Assembly (NCBI GenBank): GCA_001606155.1
Contig: LODT01000011.1
Span: 310,001 to 374,000, forward strand
Direction: 5' to 3'
DNA from: Tieghemostelium lacteum
Lineage: Eukaryota; Evosea; Eumycetozoa; Dictyosteliales; Raperosteliaceae
DNA length: 64,000 nt
The notes under the pieces were generated by a model. The model was not told the DNA's origin. It did not search any database and worked only from the letters and a program-made list of their open reading frames with translations. Of this stretch, positions 1 through 9,982 are shown piece after piece. How positions within the stretch are numbered: the stretch's first letter is position 1; every line of letters begins with the position of its first letter. The position numbers and the translations under genes are program-made.

Positions 1-1161
1 AACTAGGTGTCTGTGATGGATCAATATTTGAACTACTACTAGACAAATTAGACATGTAATCATTCTGAATCTTTGGATACACTGCTGTTATATCCAATTG
101 GAAATGATTTCTTCTACAATAAACCCATGAATTATTTATAAATGAAAATCCTTTAGATGCAATAATATTCAATAATGGTGTTGGCCTAATTTGTTTGTTT
201 AAAAAAATATGTAAATTATTAGTATTTTTGATTTATGTATCTGTATAATGAAAGAATATGAAACTTACATATCCTCACCATTGGCATTTAGAGTTGGGTA
301 CCAAGTTTCAGATTTATAATTTGACCAAGTGAATGGAGGTGGTTCATTGTAACCATTGGAAGAAAGTGGGTCTGAATTTTCATTTTCTAATGATAAAAAG
401 TTTTCAGAGGGCAACATTGGGGAGTGATGAGGTGATCCAATGGGAGTGTGATGTGGTGACCCATTTGGTGAATGTCTTGGTGAATAGGTGCCAGATGATG
501 TCAATCCAACACGATTTGGTATTGGTAAATGTTGTGAATGGTCATGTGTTTGAGTTATTGATATACTTGGTATAGGGTACAATGATGCAGATGACAATGT
601 TGAATTGCCTTGTTGTTGTGGTTGTTGTTGCTGTTGTTGTTGTTGTTGTTGGAATGGCTGTTGTTGTGGTATTTGTTGCGGTTGTGAATTCAATGAAGTG
701 TATTGGCTGTTAAGTGAAGTTAACTGTTGTTGATGTTGTTGTAATTGTTGAAAGGTATCAGAAAGATTCAAAAAAGTACTACCAGACTGTGTCATGGTAG
801 GTACATTACTATTTACATTTGAAGAGTGACTATAAGACATAGGTTGTTGCTGTTGCTGTTGTTGTTGCTGTTGTTGTTGTTGTTGGTTATTATTGTCATT
901 TGAGAAACCTTCTTCAATCTTAATCTTTCTCTTTTTATTAGCATCGTCAACCATACTACTAAAACCAAATGAAGTATTCAATGCCTGTCCTTGAGATATA
1001 TTAATAGCTTGACTGACACCACTACTGTTTACATTTGGGAATCCACTTACATCCCCACCATCCATTCCTAAATTCAATAGCTGTTGAGTAGATGATGATA
1101 TATGTACATTATTACTATTGTTTAGACCATCATGGCTATGCTGTTGATAACCATTATCCAT
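1..1161 (-). CDS. CudA/NDT80-PhoG-like Gln-rich transcription factor, 3' end outside window
   Basis: Starts at the ATG at 1161 and is read leftward. Exon 1 is 269-1161 and exon 2 is 1-185, continuing beyond the window. The donor GTAAGT lies at 268-263 and the acceptor TTAG just before 185; joining them keeps the frame. Exon 1 is low complexity, with two long poly-Gln blocks (about residues 94-107 and 170-185), a basic KKRKIK stretch and Ser-Pro-His repeats. Its last residues, PPPFTWSNYKSETWYPTL, begin a conserved core. Exon 2 gives NSWVYCRRNHFQLDI, which resembles the YRRNxF motif of NDT80/PhoG-type DNA-binding domains and the core of the dictyostelid prespore regulator CudA. A nuclear transcription-factor role is inferred from that similarity. 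The assignment to the CudA branch rather than another member is uncertain because most of the DNA-binding core is off the window. Confidence 0.7.
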
Positions 1162-1780
1162 CCTTATTACGCACTGCTACTAACTAACTAACTAACTGAC
1201 TAAACTAACTACTACTAAACTTTGTTCACCAACTATTGAGTTTTTTACTAAAAAAAATAATAATTTTATATACACAAAAATATCCAATCCAAGTTGTCCT
1301 TTTTTGTATTACTTTGTTTTTTTTTTTGGGTTCTTTGTTCTAAAAAATACTTTATCGAAAAGTGATAATAACAATTGTTTTTTTTCTTTTAAAAAGGTTG
1401 ATTCAATATCAAATCTATTTTGTTGTTGTGAAAAGTGAATCAGTGTTTTAAAATAAAAATGGTTGATAAGAGGAAAAAAAAAATTTTTAATAAAAAAAAA
1501 AAAAACAAAAGGGGTACTGGATGTATTTTATAACTACTTTTTTTTAGCTATACATCTGAAAAGATTTGTCTATCATTGACATTAATGTTTTCCAATCCAT
1601 TATGTTTATTATTAATTTGAATTTATCTATAGATTTATTTAATAAATCATATAATTTTAATTTTTTTAATATATGACTTCAAATATATAATATATTTTTA
1701 AACTATCTCTATTTGCAAAAATATCTTTTTTTTTTGTTTTTTATTTGAAAATTTTTTGATTAACGAAAGTGTTTTATTCG
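1162..1780. other. AT-rich 5' flank of the CudA-like gene
   Basis: Non-coding AT-rich sequence with runs of A and T up to 13 nt and a short CTAACTAACTAACT repeat near 1182-1198, just upstream of the start codon of the leftward gene. This is the likely 5' leader and promoter. I see no open reading frame or RNA gene in it. Confidence 0.5.
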
Positions 1781-1865
1781 TTTATCAAATATACCTATTT
1801 TAGTTCCAAAATTGCACAATTAATTTGATTGTTTTTGTGGAACTAAAATAGATATATTTGATAAA
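1781..1865. repeat. 28-bp near-perfect inverted repeat (hairpin)
   Basis: The arms 1781-1808 and 1838-1865 are reverse complements with a single mismatch (1794 against 1852), separated by a 29-nt loop. The arm core is TATTTTAGTTCCA / TGGAACTAAAATA. It lies in a spacer about 65 nt before the structured region at 1929. It could be the terminal inverted repeats of a tiny MITE-like element or a transcribed small-RNA hairpin; no flanking target duplication is obvious. Confidence 0.8.
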
Positions 1866-1928
1866 ATTCCACTAGATGTTTGCAAACTGAGTTGTGATTT
1901 TCCAAAGATTAATATGATATCGATTTAA

Positions 1929-2116
1929 TAGAGGGGTCACTTGGGACGCTATAAAAGTGGAATACCATCCCAAGGGAGGCGTAAGGAGATCTAGATCGTA
2001 CTATCATGCCTCATCTCCATCCTAATAGTAGCAGAAAATTACTCTGCTATCGAGGGATTAATTATGTGGCCTTTGCTGGCTACCTTTCGGGTGTACCCTC
2101 CATGCATTCCCTCCAT
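1929..2116. ncRNA. candidate structured non-coding RNA, family unknown
   Basis: A compact block of about 188 nt that is roughly half G+C, inside otherwise very AT-rich spacer, with no usable open reading frame. Several stems can be drawn: a closing stem GAGGG (1931-1935) with CCCTC (2109-2113); CTTGGGA (1940-1946) with TCCCAAG (1968-1974); TAGCAGA (2029-2035) with TCTGCTA (2043-2049); GAGGG (2052-2056) with CCCTC (2096-2100); and a C-UUUCG-G type tip near 2084. GAGGC (1976-1980)/GCCTC (2008-2012) and GGAGAT (1985-1990)/ATCTCC (2013-2018) are also complementary but cross each other, suggesting a pseudoknot or alternative folds. It does not match U1-U6, U3, RNase P, SRP or tRNA signatures that I can recognise. 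The strand is not determined. Confidence 0.45.
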
Positions 2117-2251
2117 ATTTTATATTCAATTTCAACACAATACAACGACAATAAATAAATTAAAATAACATAAAAAAAAAACAATATATGTGATGTGATG
2201 TATACATACTTTACAGAAAATCGATTTTTTAAATCATAAATTTAATATATT

Positions 2252-5200
2252 ATGCAGACTTATATTAAAGTTACCAAAAGTCTCCTAGATCTTTTTGAGC
2301 ATGAATCTGAGAATGCCTCTGTGATTATTCTTTATTGGAATGTGTGAGTAGACCTTCCCCATATAGTCGTCTTTTAATTAGCATCTTTAGATCTCCTATC
2401 AAACATTTTGTAACTGATTTTTTTACAAAATTATTTTAAAAATATCATTTCCAGTGAATTGTTTTTAATATCAACATTACCTGAATGAAAGAACTGATAA
2501 ATGTAATTTAATATAAATCAGCAATTTTAATTGAATAGTTGAGTATTAATTGAATTATTTGAATATTAAAGCTAAAGGGGTATTTATATAAAAAAGGTAC
2601 AGGTCTCACATCAAATAATTGGAAAAAAAGATGGTTTATATTGAGTAATGGAGTGATTTTAAATTACTATGTTGATGATAAACTAGAAAAGAAACCAAAA
2701 GGTACAATTTATTTAGAGATTGTAGAATCTATTCAGATTGATAGTAGTGGTGTAGTTCAAGCACAAGCACAACAATATAGATTTCAATTGACCACAAAGA
2801 AAAGAGTGTACTATCTCTATGCAGAGACTGAACAAGACAGAGTGTTATGGTTAGATAATCTTAATCAGTGTTTAGTTAATTTTAAAAAACCAACAGAAAG
2901 AGCTAGATCTAACACATTGCCATCGGTGGTATTGAACTCAAATGATCCTACTGCTGTTACTGTATCTGGTTCTGTACAGCCATCACAACCTAATAAACAG
3001 TTTCAACATATGCATCAGTCTTTACCAACACCTCAAGTATCATCACCTGTTACACCTAATACCAATAGACAGCATATATCTTCACCTCCCACAACTGCAA
3101 ATGCAGTTGTATCCAATTATACAAGTAACAATAACAATAACACCACAAATTCCAAAAAGAAAACACTAATTCAAAAGAATAAGAATTCTGAGAGTAAATT
3201 TAGAATTTGTGGTGCAAAAATGTTAGATAAAGTTAACACTGATTCGAATGGTTTTGTAACTTGTATGACTACTTTGACTCGGAATAAACTGTGGAGTGGT
3301 GACAGTAAAGGTAATATAAATGTTTGGACAATATCTAGAAGTGGTGATTCAGATAAAATGGTTTTATCATATCAGATTAAAGAAAAAGAAGCTGTTACCG
3401 GTTTGGTTTATGTACCTGAGAAGAAGATACTCTACAGTGCCTGTAAAGATGGTTCTGGAATTTCATGTTGGGATACACACGACCATCACAAGATATTCTC
3501 ATTTCCAACCAAGGTCCTAATCGACGATATGGTTGAACTTAGAAATGAAATGTTACTCTACTGTGGAAGTGATGGTAAGACATCTAGTCTCTATCTCTTT
3601 GACCCTTCAACAAAACAAGAAAATGAAATACCATTTCAAAGTTTTCTTCCACCACTTTTGAATGCAACTTCCAGTGTCTACAGAAAGTTCATTAAACTCT
3701 TTAAAATGGATGGTAAGATCCTAGCTGCAACAGACCAGAGTGAAATCATAATATGGAACCCTTGGGAGAAGGAAGCCTGTAAAGTTATAAATGTAGGTCA
3801 CTCTAAAATCACAGCTTTAACAGTCATAAGTGGTGTTATATGGGTTTGCTCACTACAAGAATCCACTGGAATATTTTCATTAGATCTCCCATGTATCGTT
3901 AAACTCTATAGTTTGGAAACTACCAAATTGACAAGATCATTTGAATCTGAAGAAGTAATATCTCAATTCCAATTGGTAAATGGATATGTTTGGGCAATTT
4001 CCAGAGAATCTGTTAGTATCTATGACCCAAGTACTGGCCAGATTCTCTATGAGTATCTAGATCTACAATCCGACATGAACTACTGTGCACTGTTTAGTCA
4101 TGGATATTGTTGGATTGGTGGTAGTTCTTTCACTAGATTTCTAATTACAGATCAATGGGTAGACCATAACATGTCCCATGAAGACAGGTCACCACATCCA
4201 GACCTCTCCATTGAGAATCTTAAATACCTCTTAGGAAAGATCAAATCACGTCTGGAATTTGAACATAACACTGAACTCTATGACGTAGTTCTAAAAATTG
4301 GTGAACTCACTCTTCAAGACACCTCTCTAAATTTCTATAAAATCAAAATTGCCAAACTCTTCTCTTACTTTGGTAGAAATAGACTAGACTACATCAATCA
4401 GAAAATTATTTTCAAACAAGAAGAAAGAATTAACAGAATTTCAAATCTCCTTCAAAAGTATCTTCAAGATAAATCCGATCAAATTCTCTGTTATGAAACT
4501 TTAAAAACTCTAAACTATCTATGTAATTTTAGTATGTATCAATATACAAATCATTTCAATTTGACTGTATACTAATCTAACCCCCTCATTTTTATTTATA
4601 AAAAAGATAAATTTTGTAAATATATAAAAATTGACAATATATTGAAGATATTGAATGACAATGATCAACCAAGTCAAACTGCAATGGTATACAGCAGAAA
4701 TCAGATATCTATGATAAATCTAACATTGTTGATTGTAAATCAAATGATTGAACTGGACCCAACAATTTGTAAGAACAATCAGAATTTTACAAGTGATTTC
4801 AAGAGTAAAATGTATTTTTCATTGTTATCCAATTTGAATTTGGATTCTAGTATACACTTTTCTGTAATTAATCTTTTTAAAAAAATGGATCAGGATCAGT
4901 TGGCTAAGGTATTCAAGAAATCAACTAAACAATTACAGGTATTGTTTGAGTTGGTAAAGGGGGATGGTTTGTTGGCTCAAGAAACATTTTCAATGCTCCA
5001 GGAATTCTGTAGAAAGAAACCAGAATTTAAAGATCAAATTGGTAAACAGGTACCTAATATTGATAGAGTTGATGATAGTTTGTTGATAAGTCACTATATT
5101 TCACCAAATTTAAAGAAATCTTTGATGGCTGATGCCACAACTCATAAAGAATCTCAACAAAGAGATTCTATAATGGCACATCACTCAACTTCCTTAATTA

Positions 5201-5667
5201 GTTCTATTATATTCTCAATGAACAGTCTGTTAAAGACCCTGAAAAGCAAGAGTCTAAAAGGTGCAAAAATATCAGTTAAAGAGATTAATGTGCCTAATGG
5301 TCTGGACATTTCAAAAATTGTTGCTGATTCTATCATCAAGTTACTCATTAGTTTTCCAAAGAATGATTTTGTAATGAAAATCTACTTTGAATTGGCACCT
5401 AAAGATTTATCTTTGGTTTTAGAAGTAGTATTGGGTGTTAAAGGTCAAGTTCATATATCTGATATCTCCATTAAAGGACATATTACAGTGGGTTTTGTTA
5501 TAGGTACTTCAAGACTTCATTGGATGTCTTTTGACCAAGACCCTGAAATTAACTTTCAAATGAAAGCAGTTGGTATTGGTTTAGAATCAGTTCTCAAACC
5601 ACTCATTATGAAAATCATTAGAAAGAAATTTGTATCACCAAATCTCTATCACTTATCAGAATTCTAA
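2252..5667 (+). CDS. PH domain and beta-propeller protein with SMP-like C-terminus
   Basis: Proposed exons are 2252-2341, 2572-4566 and 4648-5667 (1,034 aa, all phase 0). The second exon opens with LKGYLYKKG...WKKRWFIL, the first strands of a PH domain, and ends that domain at DRVLWLDNL. A Ser/Gln/Asn-rich linker follows (about residues 120-235). Then comes a WD40-like propeller (about 240-560) with repeated LWSGDSKGNINVW and YSACKDGSGISCWD units. The third exon is helical, and its last 120 residues (about 915-1034) alternate strand-like segments in a pattern resembling SMP lipid-transfer domains of membrane contact sites. PH binding to phosphoinositides is family knowledge; the SMP reading is my inference. 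The first exon and its donor GTGTGA are the least certain part, since GTGAGT lies two bases further on but would break the frame. Confidence 0.72.
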
Positions 5668-6086
5668 TTCCAAAGTATTTAATTATTCTCAATCCTCTTA
5701 CAATTTACCAGGGAAAATAAAAAAATTTTGGGATTGCAAAAAAGATATTTTCAAACCATCTTACAAAGTGGTATTTAAGTATAAAATTATGTTTAGTAAT
5801 ATTATATACTGTTAAAATGGTATCATTTTATAATCTGGTTGAAAGGATGAAAAATATCAAATTTTATTTCCTATGCATTCAAGATTGTAGGAAAAAAACT
5901 AATCTATCATTAGAAAATAAAGAAAATTACTATTCTTTTTCATGGGAATTAAAATATCACAATCAATTAAAAAACGTTGTTTTTATCGAAAAAAAAATGA
6001 AAGAGTACTCTTTTTATCAAATTAGATTTTTTTTTACACTTTAAAGTCTCAAGAACCTATACACACATCTTGAGAAAGAGAAACAA
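5668..6086. other. intergenic spacer
   Basis: AT-rich sequence between the PH/propeller gene and the receptor-like gene. Short open frames on the plus strand (for example 5817-6044) have no domain, start context or composition resembling their neighbours, and I consider them chance. Nothing else was seen. Confidence 0.5.
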
Positions 6087-7093
6087 ATGAAAATTTTATT
6101 TTTAATTGCTCTAAGTCTCACTCTATTTATTAGTACTAACAATGTTGATGCTCAAGTTTGTAGTTACAAAAATACAGCAACTAATGTATCTATAAATTTA
6201 GCTGAATTGTGGTCACCGTAGGTATCAAATTTTAAAATTAGCCCGCACACCCATCAACTCAAACACTGTAGTGTAAACAGGATCAACATTGAATCATTCT
6301 ATTATTTATTTTTGAAAATATAAATATAAATATTAATTGATTTGGTTTTTTTGATTGGTAAAATAATAGAAATTCTCAATTAACAATTAAAGCAAAATCA
6401 GGAAATACATATTATGTTGCAATTTGTGGTAAAGCACCAATTTGTGATAAAACTGTAGTTAAACCAGCAGCAGTTTGTCAATTGAATTCAGCAGGTGCTT
6501 ATTTAAATTTTGGTCAACCAGCTACTTATAACATTACATCGAATCCAAATGATAAATATGGAGCTACATTAAATTATCAGTCTGCATCAAAATGCAATCC
6601 TACTACTAACACTTACAGATCATCTGTATTGAATTTTCAATGTTCAGGTGACACACCAACTATTGTAGGTGTCAATGAAATAACTGCCAATGGAAAAATG
6701 TGTTTAGTTACTTTTACAATTAATATCCCATGTCCAGATGTAACCATCCCATCTTCAGATGAACCTGAACCAAAGAAATCAATTGGTGGTGGTTGGGTTT
6801 TCATTATAATGTAATTACTTTAATCCAAATATCTTTTTAAAACATTTTATTTTAGGAATATATCTAACATCAATATTCTTGATTCCATATATAGTTTAAT
6901 TTGTGGATTTTCATTATATGCAGCTGTTGGATCAGTTGTAAATTGGAAAGTTAGACATTTACACGGAAAAGAAATATTCCCAAATTACCATGGTTGGGCA
7001 AATGGTGTATCATTGGTAAAAGATGGTGTATATTTTATTAGAGGAAAGATTTCAGGAACTCCATATCACGGTGCTAGCTACCAACAGATTTAA
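6087..7093 (+). CDS. mannose-6-phosphate-receptor/Atg27-like single-pass membrane protein
   Basis: Three exons are proposed: 6087-6217, 6370-6810 and 6895-7093 (256 aa; all phases agree). Residues 1-23 form a signal peptide (ILFLIALSLTLFIS). The lumenal part has eight or so cysteines and motifs typical of mannose-6-phosphate receptor homology (MRH) domains: YYVAICGKAPIC, LNYQSASKC, SSVLNFQCSGDTPTIVGVN. The exon 2-3 junction creates one continuous transmembrane helix, GGWVFIIILICGFSLYAAVG, followed by a short cytosolic tail with KEIFPNYHGW and LVKDG, as in cation-dependent MPR tails. A sorting or cargo-receptor role between Golgi and endolysosomes is inferred from the family. The usual ligand Glu-x-Tyr near the last Cys is not evident, so sugar binding is uncertain. 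The acceptor at 6894 was chosen over the one at 6855 because only it gives an uninterrupted helix. Confidence 0.8.
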
Positions 7094-7436
7094 TCTGATT
7101 ATAAAAAAACCAGAGAGAAACAAACAAACAAGGCAATAACAATATATATATAATATATAATCTATGTAAACACAAAACTCATTAAACAACAGATGATTCA
7201 AATTTTTTTAATTTAATTTAAAAATCATTAGTACCTCATATTTATATATATATCTCACACTTACACAATAAATATTTATAAATCACTTTGTTACATAAAG
7301 AACTAGCTTATGATATATTTGTGTTTTTTTATGAATAATCATCATTGTTTAGATTTTATTTGTGTGTGGTGATTATCATTGTTATTTTAAAATATGGTTT
7401 ACTATAAGTGTGTTTCTAAGATTCTATAGATGTAAT
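7094..7436. other. convergent 3' spacer
   Basis: AT-rich spacer between two converging genes, presumably holding both 3' UTRs. It has TATATATATA-like stretches but no recognisable gene. Confidence 0.5.
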
Positions 7437-8467
7437 TTAATTTGAATAATATTCACCTTTGAAACCTACTTCAATACCTTGTTTTTCAGCATCTGCATAA
7501 ATATAGGAATCGTCTTTTAATCTTAAACTTTCGGAGTGATCATTTCCATTTAATGTGTATTGGAATGCTTGATTGTGGATATCTAATATTTCTACTTCGG
7601 TTAATTTACGAATGAATTTTGCTGGTCTACCTGCCCATAACTTTATTAATGGTTAGGGGGAGTTTAAATTTCTTAGAAAAAGATAATCAATGGAAATAAA
7701 TATACATACCTCTCCAGATTTAACTCTGGCGTCTTTTGGTAAAATGGAATGTGAACCTAAAATTGAATTTGCTTCAACATATGAACCAGTTTCCAAAGTT
7801 GAACCCATACCAATTAAACAATTTTCTTCGACAGTACATGCCTCTAAAATACAAGAGTGACCAACAGTGGTAAAGTCACCAATAATAGTAGAACCATTGT
7901 GATTGAGTGACAATGGTCTTGGTGCTTCGTTAATTATGGTACCATCTTGAATGTTAGTGTAAGATCCAATATGAATATAGTTTTTATCTGCTTTAATTAC
8001 ACAGTTGTACCAAACTGATGATCCTGCACCTAAATTTACATTACCAATAATACTGGCACTTGGTGCAATAAATACACTACTATCTCTTGGATAGAGACCA
8101 GTTTCAGTTGGTGTAGTTATTGAATTCTTATTATAAAATGGTACTATAGTTTTATGTTTATTATCTATATGTAATATAAAATTACAAATGTAAGTTTTCA
8201 AAATGTTCACTTTTAATCTATCCCTTGGAACCTAGTATCACTAAGATAGTACTAATGATTCCAATCCACTTATCCAAAACATCATGTGTATAGTGCTGAG
8301 TATTTACATTGTTCATTATATTTAGTTACTCTATTTTTAATTTCAAATTGATTCTCAACTGGATCGGTGCTATATGGTGTATTATTGTTTTTTTGACCAT
8401 AGTAGTTACAATAATATCTAACAAAAGGTTGATTCTTTTGAGTGATTTTTAAAATATTCTTTATCAT
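7437..8467 (-). CDS. gamma-carbonic-anhydrase-like protein (mitochondrial)
   Basis: Exons read leftward: 8308-8467, 7710-8164 and 7437-7640 (272 aa, phases consistent; donors GTAAATAC and GTATGT). The start is the ATG at 8467, giving a basic, acid-free N-terminus typical of a mitochondrial presequence. The core is a left-handed beta-helix of hexapeptide repeats: SSVFIAPSASIIGNV, GSSVWYNCVIKAD, IGSYTNIQDGTII, IIGDFTTVGHSCILEACTV, CLIGMGS. It ends with LWAGRPAKFIRKLT and a C-terminal helix. Such proteins sit on the membrane arm of respiratory complex I in plants and many protists. Of the three zinc histidines of the archetype, only the GHS histidine is kept: the position in VVHVA is Asn (IINEA) and the one in LHGC is Glu (LEAC). 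It is therefore probably structural rather than a working anhydrase. Confidence 0.85.
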
Positions 8468-8765
8468 TTTTTTGATTTCACTGTAACACCAATAGATAAA
8501 AAAAAAATAAAAAAATTTTTTTTCACTTACCTCTGATCATTATTGAGAAAAAGATCTTCGACTAGTTACTGAATATCAGTAATTTAACAAAAGAAAATAA
8601 ATTAATATCATTACTCAATTTACCTTTAATAAATATACACTTTTGAATAAAACATCTGATTTCAATTAGAGAGGTGTCTCACCATAACTATCACTTTTAT
8701 AAACATGCAATATATGGACTGATGGCACATTTAAATTTTAAATTTTGTACAATGTTATTTGAAAA

Positions 8766-9471
8766 TTAGGACTTTATTGCAGATCTTTCAATTTGTTTTT
8801 GGGCATCTCTTAATTTATAGACTAGATCTTGTAATTGATCTAGAGTACATGCAAATTCTACTTTTCCTGGTTGAACACCTTCCTCTTGTTCAGTGGTAAG
8901 ATTAATTAGGTATACTGGGGTATTTAATTTTTCGACAGAATTTGATTTCATAAAATAATCTAGTCTCCAATTGACATCGATAATGTGTGGAAAATGAAAA
9001 TTGGTTATTGACAATACTTTTCTGATTGCAACCCTGTGTTCTTTAAAATAATTTAAAATGTTCTCTATTCTAGATTCTGAGAATTTATGATCATCTAATA
9101 TACCTCTGTTGTATTCGTATCATCTGTAAGTCAATACCAATTCAATATCAACTAACTATTAATCTTATGTATAGAGAGAGATATCTCAATACATTGTATA
9201 AAAACACTTACGATATGGAATTTAAATCTGAATTAATCTTCATTGTTTCTAATATAAATGATAGTAATGATGAAAATGTCTGTTTAAGTGCAATAGCATC
9301 TACATCTTTAGTTACTGCACTTTCTAATATTACTGAACTATCTAAATTGTTTTTAACAGCTACTTTAAATGAGCTATCTAATATATGATTAAACACTTGA
9401 TCATTTATCAATTTCTCATCTGCAAGTGTTTCTAAACCTTTAATAATATCTTCACTTAGATTTAAATTCAT
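8766..9471 (-). CDS. commd3: COMM domain-containing protein 3
   Basis: Two exons, 9212-9471 and 8766-9105, give 199 aa, close to the 195 aa of animal COMMD3. The donor is GTAAGTG and the acceptor CAACAG; the more obvious acceptor TTACAG, 13 nt earlier, would put a stop in frame. The N-terminal helical domain (LSEDIIKGLETLADEKLI) is followed by the COMM domain with FPHIIDVNWRLDYFMK and FACTLDQLQDLVYKLRDA, the most COMMD3-like stretches. COMMD proteins form the decameric ring of the Commander/CCC complex, which works in endosomal recycling with CCDC22/CCDC93. The ATG at 9471 is the first in frame. Confidence 0.9.
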
Positions 9472-9982
9472 ATTCCTACTACCCAAATTTTACAAAATTA
9501 AAAAAGAAAAATCAATGGAATAAACTTTAAAAATTTAAAAAGTATTATAAAGATTGATATTTTAAATAATAAAGGTTGTTTTATTTAAAAAATTAAAAAG
9601 GTAAATTCTAATTCTATTTAGGATAATGGGAGAGAAGTATTTGAAAAAAATGATGAAATAGAAAATAATGAAGGTGGATTCCGTATTGGAAATTAATAAA
9701 AAGATTAATGTTTGGTTTGGGATATAATATAGAAAAAAATAATCTTGAAATTGGTTGAGAGAGTTGGTGTGAAAAGTGATATTATATAATTCCTTTAATT
9801 TTGATGTCATTCATCATCGTTTAGTTTATCTTATTGAACAAATCGGGAAGTTGATTCTATTATTGTCACAAGTGGTGTAATATATTATATTATTATGTGG
9901 TGGTTTATGTGAAAAATAGTTTGGTGTTTGTGTATATATATATATATATATTATAAATATGTATATAATATTATAAAATCGT
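9472..9982. other. intergenic spacer
   Basis: AT-rich spacer between the COMMD3 start and the end of the homeobox gene, with a short (TA)n tract near 9936-9951. An open frame on the minus strand at 9562-9810 is rich in Phe/Ile/Leu and Asn but starts without support; I treat it as chance. Confidence 0.45.

Noticed and set aside
5817-6044. 75-aa open frame on the plus strand
   Set aside because: No domain, Lys/Phe/Tyr-rich chance composition, lies in a spacer just upstream of a gene with its own clear start.
8208-8345. Alternative short frame reading a small membrane-like peptide (VLDKWIGIISTILVIL) on the minus strand
   Set aside because: It falls inside the first intron of the gamma-CA-like gene. 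The spliced model 8308-8467 to 8164 is in phase and ends with total length divisible by three, so the frame is probably chance.
9562-9810. 82-aa minus-strand open frame rich in Phe and Ile
   Set aside because: Composition follows AT-rich spacer; no conserved segments or splice partners.
9936-9951. (TA)n tract as a possible replication or promoter element
   Set aside because: Short, and such tracts are common in this genome; nothing specific supports a function.
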